From Dehalococcoidales bacterium (GTDB lineage: Bacteria; Chloroflexota; Dehalococcoidia; Dehalococcoidales; ARS1013), in assembly GCA_030641585.1 (NCBI GenBank), contig DAOWHE010000029.1, positions 1 through 5,028 of the forward strand: a DNA stretch of 5,028 bases. The letters are read 5' to 3'. Shown in pieces: positions 1 to 4,084 of the stretch. The notes under the pieces were generated by a model. The model was not told where the DNA came from, made no database searches, and saw nothing but the letters and a program-made list of their open reading frames with translations. The position numbers and the translations under genes are program-made. Position 1 is the first letter of the stretch. Each line of letters opens with the position of its first letter.

Positions 1-135
1 ACTTTTGAGGCTTGTGCGCAACAAAAAACACCAGTTGCTTATAGAGTATTTTGGCAATATGGACCCGATGAGACAGACGAAAAGGGGAATCGTATCCCCA
101 TTTTAACTATTGTGGGTATAACATCACACCCCTAA
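1..135 (+). CDS. C-terminal fragment of an unidentified small protein, possibly a RelE/ParE-like toxin
   Basis: Frame 1 is open from the left edge to a TAA at 133-135, giving 44 residues; the start lies outside the window. The fragment contains VAYRVFWQYGPDETDEKG followed by a hydrophobic beta-like run (IPILTIVGITSHP) ending at the stop. A 'YRVF/W...' strand followed by a final strand ending in HP recalls the C-terminal half of RelE/ParE-type toxins, whose last two strands carry this kind of pattern, but the match is by eye only. The gene converges on the 132-359 gene and their stop codons overlap. Codon use looks normal and no frameshift is visible. The reading frame is fairly likely to be coding; the toxin assignment is weak and it could be any small alpha/beta protein. 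Confidence 0.45.
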   Translation, partial: TFEACAQQKTPVAYRVFWQYGPDETDEKGNRIPILTIVGITSHP

Positions 136-359
136 GCAGATTGGGTTATCTTACTCCACCTAGCCCTAGAAGCCTTAACAGCTATCTCCCTACGTCTTTC
201 AGGGGATAACCTTTCAGCCCTAACCCTACCACCCTTCAAACCACCAAGCCGACTAAGGGCTACAGCAGCAGGGTTTTTGACAATATGAGCTTCATCGGTA
301 GCTTGATTTACGATTTTAGAAGCTATCTCGTTTATATTCTTGCTTGAACGCTTAGGCAT
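132..359 (-). CDS. Small basic protein of the GGLKGG-containing 'KGG-like' hypothetical family
   Basis: A 75-residue, strongly basic protein starting at ATG 359-357 and ending at TAG 134-132. The N-terminal half (MPKRSSKNINEIASKIVNQAT) looks helical. The centre reads KNPAAVALSRLGGLKGGRVRAERLSPERRREIAVKASRARW in form, with the diagnostic parts at about residues 29-44 (KNPAAVALSRLGGLKGG) and 51-68 (LSPERRREIAVKASRARW). This arrangement is widespread among short bacterial hypothetical proteins, sometimes called histone-like because of their K/R/A content; no biochemical role is established that I know of. There is no membrane segment or signal peptide. No strong Shine-Dalgarno sequence precedes the ATG, and a TTGACA/GATAAG promoter sits so close that the transcript could be leaderless. 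Nucleic-acid binding, or an antitoxin role next to the convergent gene, is inference only. Confidence 0.75.
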   Translation of the reverse strand: MPKRSSKNINEIASKIVNQATDEAHIVKNPAAVALSRLGGLKGGRVRAERLSPERRREIAVKASRARWSKITQSA

Positions 360-365
360 AATTTG

Positions 366-394
366 CTTATCTCATTAAATAGAGTGAATGTCAA
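366..394 (-). promoter_or_regulatory. Candidate sigma70-type promoter of the KGG-like gene
   Basis: On the minus strand a perfect -35 box TTGACA (394-389) is followed after exactly 17 bp by GATAAG (371-366), four of six matches to TATAAT. The expected start of transcription is about base 359, which is the A of the ATG, so the mRNA would have little or no leader. This fits the absence of a good ribosome binding site. The -35 is convincing; the -10 is only fair. Confidence 0.4.
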
Positions 395-530
395 GTCTTA
401 TAAAATTGAAATTGACCCACTACTTAGCCTTTACTCTCACTGCCTGGAGGTGGTAAAGCCAACAAGTTGTATTTCCTAACCCTATTTAAGGCTGACCCTT
501 CTTGTGTTACCGGCATCAGTGTCCCAATTG

Positions 531-539
531 TGCTATATT
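531..539 (+). promoter_or_regulatory. Candidate extended -10 promoter for the biotin ligase gene
   Basis: TGCTATATT reads as an extended -10 (TG, one base, TATATT; five of six matches to TATAAT). No -35 box stands at 16-18 bp upstream, which is tolerable for extended -10 promoters. Transcription would begin near 546, leaving a leader of about 15 nt. Evidence is short-motif matching only. Confidence 0.3.
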
Positions 540-560
540 TAGATATTATTAGCTTAAGCT

Positions 561-1337
561 ATGGAAGATGATTTGTTAGAAGTCTCTGTCACTAGGGGTT
601 TAGGAACCCGTTTCATTGGCCATAGAATAATCCACTATTCAAAAATACCTTCAACCATGGAGATAGCCAAGAGAGAGTCTCTACAGGGGGCATTGGAAGG
701 TACGGTGGTTATTGCCGATGAGCAAACTGCGGGCAAGGGGAGAATGAGGCGTGTTTGGCTATCGCCCAAGGGTTGTATTGCTTTATCTATTATCCTATAT
801 CCCAACATCGCCCATTTGTCTTCACTAATTATGGCATCTTCTTTAGCTGTAGTTCATACTATTGCTGCAATAACCGGGTTATGGTCGCGAATTAAGTGGC
901 CCAATGATGTTTTAATTAACGGCAAGAAAGTATGCGGTATTCTCATTGAAAGCGGGGTGCGGGATAGCAGTATTGCTTACACTGTTATCGGTATCGGTAT
1001 AAATGTGAATCTTAAAACTGCTGATTCTACGGGGATATCTATACCGGCTACCAGCCTGTCACATGAACTGGGAAGAGAAGTGTCTCGCCTGGAGATGGTA
1101 AGGAGGCTGTTAGTTGAAATTGAGAAGTTGTATCTTTCAGTGAAGAGTGGTGAGAGTATCTACCAAGAGTGGCGGGATAGCCTGGAGACACTTGGCAAGA
1201 GGGTACATGCCAGTTCGGGTAATAAGGTTTATGAAGGTATAGCTGAATCTGTAACCGAGGATGGTAGCCTGATACTTCGTTGCTCAGACGGCAGTCTGAT
1301 AAAGCTCAATGCAGGGGACATCACCCTGCGTGATTAA
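561..1337 (+). CDS. birA: Biotin--[acetyl-CoA-carboxylase] ligase, stand-alone type without DNA-binding domain
   Basis: A 258-residue biotin protein ligase that activates biotin with ATP to biotinyl-5'-AMP and transfers it to the acceptor lysine of biotin carrier proteins such as that of acetyl-CoA carboxylase. The catalytic domain spans about residues 15-205. It shows the STMEIAK entry motif (31-37), the nucleotide/biotin loop AGKGRMRRVWLSP (57-69), KWPNDVL (112-118), GKKVCGILIE (121-130), whose K123 aligns with the active-site Lys183 of E. coli BirA, and GIGINVN (144-150). A small C-terminal SH3-like domain covers about 212-257. The E. coli-type N-terminal helix-turn-helix is absent, so it should not act as the bio repressor. 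The R61 equivalent of E. coli R118 is kept, but the first arginine of GRGR is K59. The ATG at 561 has no clear SD; a TTG at 573 preceded by GGAAG is an alternative start. It stands alone, convergent with the slipin operon. Confidence 0.93.
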   Translation: MEDDLLEVSVTRGLGTRFIGHRIIHYSKIPSTMEIAKRESLQGALEGTVVIADEQTAGKGRMRRVWLSPKGCIALSIILYPNIAHLSSLIMASSLAVVHTIAAITGLWSRIKWPNDVLINGKKVCGILIESGVRDSSIAYTVIGIGINVNLKTADSTGISIPATSLSHELGREVSRLEMVRRLLVEIEKLYLSVKSGESIYQEWRDSLETLGKRVHASSGNKVYEGIAESVTEDGSLILRCSDGSLIKLNAGDITLRD

Positions 1338-1381
1338 ATGATGGACAACCCTCATTAAATACCGAAAAGCGAGCAAAGCAT

Positions 1382-1428
1382 AAGTATACTTGGATGAGGA
1401 GTAAAGCTCATCCAGCTACCCTTGGTAG
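1382..1428. terminator. Two consecutive hairpins between convergent genes (possible bidirectional terminator)
   Basis: The 113-bp spacer between the ligase stop and the slipin stop holds a perfect 8-bp stem TGGATGAG (1391-1398) / CTCATCCA (1407-1414) with an 8-nt loop. Directly after it comes a perfect 5-bp stem CTACC (1416-1420) / GGTAG (1424-1428) with a 3-nt loop. The palindrome AAGTATACTT (1382-1391) abuts the left side. Neither strand shows a T-tract after the stems, so a classical intrinsic terminator is not supported. The location, serving both convergent transcripts, suggests a transcript 3'-end stabiliser or weak terminator. Confidence 0.4.
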
Positions 1429-1450
1429 AGACATCACCTTTAACCTATGG

Positions 1451-2236
1451 CTATTCTTCAGTCTTTTCGCCTGATTGGGCGCCAGTCCTTTTCATAAACA
1501 TACTTATCAGGTCTATCGGGATGGGGAATATCAGGGTGCTGTTTCTCTCTGTGGCTACCTCAGTCAGTGTTGATAGATAACGGAGCTGTAGCGCAACTGG
1601 CTCCTTGGCGATAACAGCACCGGCTTGAGCCAGCTTCTCTGAGGCTTGAAGCTCACCCTCAGCATGAATGATTTTGGCTCGTCGCTCTCTTTCTGCCTCG
1701 GCTTGAGCTGCCATTGACCGCCTCATTGTTTCAGCAAGCTCAACCTCCTTAATCTCTACGGTGCTAACCTTCACTCCCCATGGGTCAGTATGTTCATCAA
1801 TTATCTGTTGCAGCATTTGGTTCAGCTTTTCTCTGGAGGCTAATAGCTCGTCCAGTTCAGATTGTCCCAGTACATTCCTAAGCGTCGTCTGGGATATCTG
1901 AGAGGTGGCTCTAATGTGGTCCAGGACCTTAACTACTGAAGCCTCGGGGTCAACCACCCTGAAGTAGACTACTGCATTTACCCTGACGGTGACATTGTCT
2001 TTGGTGATTACCTCCTGTGATGGGACATCCATGGTCACTACTCGCAGGTCTACCTTAACCATCCGGTCAACAAAGGGGATGATAAGAAATAGACCGGGAC
2101 CCTTGGCACCTACCAGCCTGCCCAGGCGGAAGATAACCCCCCTTTCGTATTCAGCGACGATTTTCACTGCCATAGAAATAATTACAAGTACAACAAGTAC
2201 TACTATTACGATAGGAATTAAGGTTTCGGTTTCCAT
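1451..2236 (-). CDS. Stomatin/slipin family membrane protein (SPFH domain)
   Basis: A 261-residue bacterial slipin. It has a short N-terminus and one strong hydrophobic segment (about 7-24), then the SPFH/band-7 domain (about 25-190) with typical stretches ERGVIFRLGR (31-40), GPGLFLIIPFVDRM (46-59), VDLRV (62-66), VTVRVNAVVYFRV (82-94) and LRNVLGQSELDELLASRE (119-136). A charged, probably coiled-coil segment (168-205) contains QAEAERERRAKIIHAEGE. The C-terminal end has the conserved hydrophobic STLIFPIPIDL (233-243); in Pyrococcus the NfeD protease PH1510 cuts its stomatin partner in the equivalent hydrophobic tail. Slipins form membrane oligomers that organise or scaffold other membrane proteins. 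ATG 2236-2234 is supported by a strong SD (AAAGGAGG at 2250-2243, 6 nt away) that overlaps the stop of the preceding gene, so translational coupling is likely. It is the last gene of the nfeD operon. Confidence 0.93.
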   Translation of the reverse strand: METETLIPIVIVVLVVLVIISMAVKIVAEYERGVIFRLGRLVGAKGPGLFLIIPFVDRMVKVDLRVVTMDVPSQEVITKDNVTVRVNAVVYFRVVDPEASVVKVLDHIRATSQISQTTLRNVLGQSELDELLASREKLNQMLQQIIDEHTDPWGVKVSTVEIKEVELAETMRRSMAAQAEAERERRAKIIHAEGELQASEKLAQAGAVIAKEPVALQLRYLSTLTEVATERNSTLIFPIPIDLISMFMKRTGAQSGEKTEE

Positions 2237-2242
2237 TAACTA

Positions 2243-2539
2243 CCTCCTTTACTGTTTTTTGGTAACATATAGCTTTAAACCCTCAACCTTGGTTATTAGC
2301 ACCTCCTCCCCGGGCTCCGCCCGGCCTTTATCCAGTACTGCTGTCCAGATTTCACCCTCATGGAACACCGTGCCTTCAGGCTTAAGGGCTGTTCTGACGA
2401 TGGCAGTTTTCCCTGGCAGCTCGTCCCTGCCGGTGGTGGCTTGGCGCCGGTGGGCTCGAATTCCCCAAATGATGGTGACGGCAAGGAAAGCAGCAAGACC
2501 AATTGCCACTATGGCAATCAGCCACGGGTCTATTTGAAA
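2243..2539 (-). repeat. Copy 2 of a partial tandem nfeD duplication
   Basis: This stretch matches 2569-2865 at a constant offset of 326 bp with no net insertion or deletion. Identical blocks include 2250-2272 with 2576-2598 (23 bp), 2300-2314 with 2626-2640 (15 bp) and 2514-2539 with 2840-2865 (26 bp). Because 326 is not a multiple of three, the copy is read in a different frame from its parent and needs its own start. The similarity continues weakly through the SD region at 2243-2249. Confidence 0.9.
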
Positions 2540-2563
2540 CCAACCTAAGTCTATTTGAGGCAA
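2249..2563 (-). CDS. Short NfeD-like protein: one membrane helix plus OB-fold domain, tandem paralogue of the upstream nfeD 3' end
   Basis: A 104-residue protein with a short N-terminus (MPQIDLGW), one hydrophobic segment (about 14-35), the basic motif RAHRRQ, and a C-terminal NfeD OB-fold (about 45-104: GRDELPGKTAIV ... EGEIWTAV ... EPGEEVLITKVEGLKLYVTKKQ). From F9 on, it aligns without gaps to the last 96 residues of the neighbouring full-length NfeD, about 62 identities by hand count, with the OB-fold more conserved than the helix. It lacks the ClpP-like protease domain and most membrane helices. The start is TTG at 2563-2561, since no ATG or GTG is available in frame before an upstream stop. 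It lies 11 nt after the nfeD stop, with a G-rich SD-like tract between. It probably assists or competes with the NfeD OB-fold in contacts with the slipin, which is inference. Short NfeD proteins with this architecture exist as a family, so it is likely functional rather than debris. Confidence 0.8.
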   Translation of the reverse strand: MPQIDLGWFQIDPWLIAIVAIGLAAFLAVTIIWGIRAHRRQATTGRDELPGKTAIVRTALKPEGTVFHEGEIWTAVLDKGRAEPGEEVLITKVEGLKLYVTKKQ

Positions 2564-2568
2564 TGAAT

Positions 2569-2576
2569 CCCCCCCT
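2569..2576 (-). promoter_or_regulatory. G-rich Shine-Dalgarno-like tract of the short nfeD gene
   Basis: On the minus strand the sequence AGGGGGGG (2576-2569) stands 5 nt before the TTG start and overlaps the TAG of the upstream nfeD. At the matching place in the other copy stands the canonical AAAGGAGG used by the slipin gene. The tract supports the TTG start and coupling to nfeD translation. A run of seven G is also a potential slippage site. Confidence 0.5.
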
Positions 2577-2865
2577 ACTGTTTTTTGGTAACATATAGTT
2601 TTAAGCTATCGACCTTGCTTATAATCACCTCCTCCCCGGGTTCCACCCGGCCCGTTTCTGATACTGCCGTCCACCGTTCGCCTTTGATGAAAACTATTCC
2701 TTCAGGTTCCAAGGCTATCTTGACTTCGGCAGTTTTTCCTATCAGCTCTTCCCTGCCGGTAGATGCCTGACGGCGGTGGGCTCCAATTACCCGTTGCATC
2801 ACAAAGGCAAGGAGTATGGTAACAATAATTACTATGGTTGCAATCAGCCACGGGTCTATTTGAAA
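2569..2865 (-). repeat. Copy 1 (parental) of the partial tandem nfeD duplication
   Basis: This is the 3' end of the full-length nfeD, matching 2243-2539 at an offset of 326 bp. It covers the last membrane helix, the OB-fold, the stop codon and the base run that serves as ribosome binding site of the short copy. The unmatched 36-bp or so between the blocks (about 2540-2575) holds the new TTG start and a 10-bp direct repeat GTCTATTTGA (2528-2537 and 2549-2558). Confidence 0.9.
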
Positions 2866-3882
2866 TATTTGACCCCCAGGAAATAAGATTAAGGAGCCAA
2901 GAACTAGAGCAGTTATACCCCCAGCGGTAAATAAACCAAAGGTGGTAGTAAGTACCTCACCGATAAATAGACCGAAGGCAAGCAGGATAAGCAATATGCC
3001 TCCCAAGTTGGCGTCAAGAACACCTAGAGAGTAGAAGGCCATTAGCAGGCTAATAGCACCTATGATTCCGGGAAAGAATGTTCCCGGGCTGTAAATCTCG
3101 GCAATAATGCCTATGGTGCCTATGCTAAGTAGAATATAGGCAATGTTGGGGTCGCTAATAGCGTGCAAGAAGCGCTCAATAAAGGTCATTTCATTTCTAG
3201 CTACCTCGTAGCCTGTGGTGTTAATGCTAACCTCCATACCATTGGCTAAAGTAACCTTCCAGCCATTGATTTGGGAAATAAGGCTTTGTAAATTATCAGC
3301 TCGAAAGTCGATAAGGTTGAAATTTAGTGCGTCAACATCGGTGAAGGATTTGCTTTCCGTTACTGCTAGCTGGGCTTCTTCAATATTACGGCCGCGCTCT
3401 TGGGCAATGGTCTTCATCCACTTAGCCGAGAACTCGGTTATCTTTTTCATTTGCTCCTCTGGTATCTCCTCCCCGCCACCGGCTACAGGATGAGCCGCGC
3501 CAATAGTAGTGCCTGGTGCCATCACTGCGATATTAGCCGATAAGGTAATAAAGGTTCCTGCTGAAGCAGCCCAAGCGCCTTTTGGAGAGACATAAACAAC
3601 AATGGGGACACTGGCATTCATAATCCGCTGGACTATCTTCTCCGTTGAACTTAGTAGCCCTCCAGGCGTGTCTAACTCAATAATGCAGGCAGTGGCATTC
3701 TCATCTTCAGCCTTGCTAATGCCCCTGTCAATATAATCAGCAACTATAGGAACAATAGTGCCCTCGACACGCAAGACTTGGATTGACTGGGTAGTAGCGC
3801 TGACCGTAGCTGGTACTAAAACTCCAGCCAATAAACCTGCACAAAAAGCAAGGCGAAAGGCTTTGAATACACTTTTAATCAT
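2575..3882 (-). CDS. nfeD: NfeD-family membrane-bound serine protease (ClpP-class), full length
   Basis: A 435-residue NfeD1b-type protein of normal length. It has an N-terminal signal peptide (basic MIKSVFKAFR, hydrophobic 11-25, likely cleavage after about A29). A ClpP-like protease domain follows (about 33-230) with DTPGG (71-75) and AASAGTFI (105-112); S107 is the likely nucleophile. K147 in MKKITEF lies 40 residues on and aligns with the catalytic lysine of Pyrococcus PH1510 (S97/K138 dyad). MAPGTTIGAAHP (121-132) is also typical. Several membrane helices occupy about 246-264, 268-288, 293-312 and 315-335, with a further one at about 344-365. An OB-fold ends the protein (about 375-435). 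Its expected substrate is the hydrophobic tail of the slipin encoded two genes downstream. ATG 3882-3880 is preceded by GAGGAG (3891-3886), a slightly close but strong SD. It is the first gene of a minus-strand operon with the short nfeD and slipin genes. All expected catalytic residues are present. Confidence 0.95.
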   Translation of the reverse strand: MIKSVFKAFRLAFCAGLLAGVLVPATVSATTQSIQVLRVEGTIVPIVADYIDRGISKAEDENATACIIELDTPGGLLSSTEKIVQRIMNASVPIVVYVSPKGAWAASAGTFITLSANIAVMAPGTTIGAAHPVAGGGEEIPEEQMKKITEFSAKWMKTIAQERGRNIEEAQLAVTESKSFTDVDALNFNLIDFRADNLQSLISQINGWKVTLANGMEVSINTTGYEVARNEMTFIERFLHAISDPNIAYILLSIGTIGIIAEIYSPGTFFPGIIGAISLLMAFYSLGVLDANLGGILLILLAFGLFIGEVLTTTFGLFTAGGITALVLGSLILFPGGQIFQIDPWLIATIVIIVTILLAFVMQRVIGAHRRQASTGREELIGKTAEVKIALEPEGIVFIKGERWTAVSETGRVEPGEEVIISKVDSLKLYVTKKQ

Positions 3883-3948
3883 GTGCTCCTCAGTAGTGGT
3901 AGAAAGCGTATCAACTTGGGCATAACCGACCCCCGCATCTTTAAGAGA

Positions 3949-3965
3949 CTATACTAAGAGTATAG
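3949..3965. promoter_or_regulatory. Inverted repeat CTATACT-AAG-AGTATAG overlapping the nfeD -10 box (candidate operator)
   Basis: A perfect 7-bp inverted repeat (3949-3955 and 3959-3965) with a 3-bp centre, placed in the divergent intergenic region. One arm forms the TATACT -10 box of the proposed nfeD promoter; the other reads TATACT on the plus strand but has no matching -35. The position suits a dimeric repressor site, but no regulator is encoded in the window. Confidence 0.4.
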
Positions 3966-3987
3966 CTTGACTGTAGCCCTGTTGCAA
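3959..3987 (-). promoter_or_regulatory. Candidate promoter of the nfeD-slipin operon
   Basis: On the minus strand TTGCAA (3987-3982, four of six) and TATACT (3964-3959, five of six) are separated by exactly 17 bp. Transcription would start near 3952, giving a leader of about 70 nt before the nfeD ATG. The -10 box is half of the inverted repeat at 3949-3965, and the -35 box lies inside the left arm of the hairpin at 3975-4002. Confidence 0.45.
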
Positions 3988-4002
3988 ATAAAGCAACAGG
4001 CT
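3975..4002. other. Strong inverted repeat/hairpin in the divergent intergenic region
   Basis: CCTGTTGC (3978-3985) and GCAACAGG (3993-4000) form a perfect 8-bp stem around the loop AAATAAA. With one bulged C at 3977 the stem extends by G3976-C4001 and A3975-T4002. No T-tract follows on either strand, so a terminator is unlikely. It lies upstream of the hisZ promoter and over the nfeD -35 region, so it may be a protein-binding site or simply an insulating structure. Confidence 0.45.
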
Positions 4003-4025
4003 CAAGAAGCAGTTTGGCATCGCGG

Positions 4026-4054
4026 TTGAAGAGCTGAGTAAAGTGGTGTAGAAT
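4026..4054 (+). promoter_or_regulatory. Candidate sigma70-type promoter of the hisZ-like gene
   Basis: TTGAAG (4026-4031, four of six) and TAGAAT (4049-4054, five of six) are separated by 17 bp. Transcription would start near 4061, giving a leader of about 24 nt that contains the AAAGGT Shine-Dalgarno sequence (4073-4078) at 6 nt from the ATG. The short leader leaves no room for a T-box or other attenuator. Confidence 0.5.
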
Positions 4055-4084
4055 TTATGAGACTTATAGATGAAAGGTAGTGTT

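Larger units (their letters stand above)
360..560. other. Intergenic region between the divergent KGG-like and biotin-ligase genes
   Basis: About 200 bp without a convincing gene. It contains the minus-strand promoter at 366-394, a candidate extended -10 element for the biotin ligase at 531-539, and the 10-bp perfect palindrome AGCTTAAGCT at 551-560, directly against the ligase ATG. An open stretch in frame 2 (428-570) has only a TTG start and no recognisable product. No tRNA, riboswitch or repeat was seen. Confidence 0.6.

Noticed and set aside
428..570. Open plus-strand frame with TTG at 467, overlapping the birA start
   Set aside because: Only about 34 codons from the TTG, no recognisable sequence, and it runs into birA out of frame; likely chance.
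1989..2537. 182-codon plus-strand open frame opposite the slipin and short nfeD genes
   Set aside because: It is Ser/Thr/Ile-rich low-complexity antisense translation, spans two well-supported genes and matches no known family.
2382..2594. Frame-shifted minus-strand ORF beginning MLPKNSRGG across the nfeD junction, which could have been a fusion or readthrough product
   Set aside because: It is in a different frame from both NfeD OB-folds and has no SD; the TTG-started frame encodes the clearly conserved OB-fold.
2243..2865. Short nfeD as a pseudogene fragment
   Set aside because: The frame is intact, the OB-fold residues are conserved, it has a plausible start and SD, and it is tightly packed between two genes; a decaying fragment would be expected to show indels.
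3883..4084. Possible T-box or his attenuator upstream of the HisRS-like gene
   Set aside because: No AGGGTGGNACCGCG-like antiterminator sequence, no run of histidine codons and no terminator with U-tract; the predicted leader is only about 24 nt.
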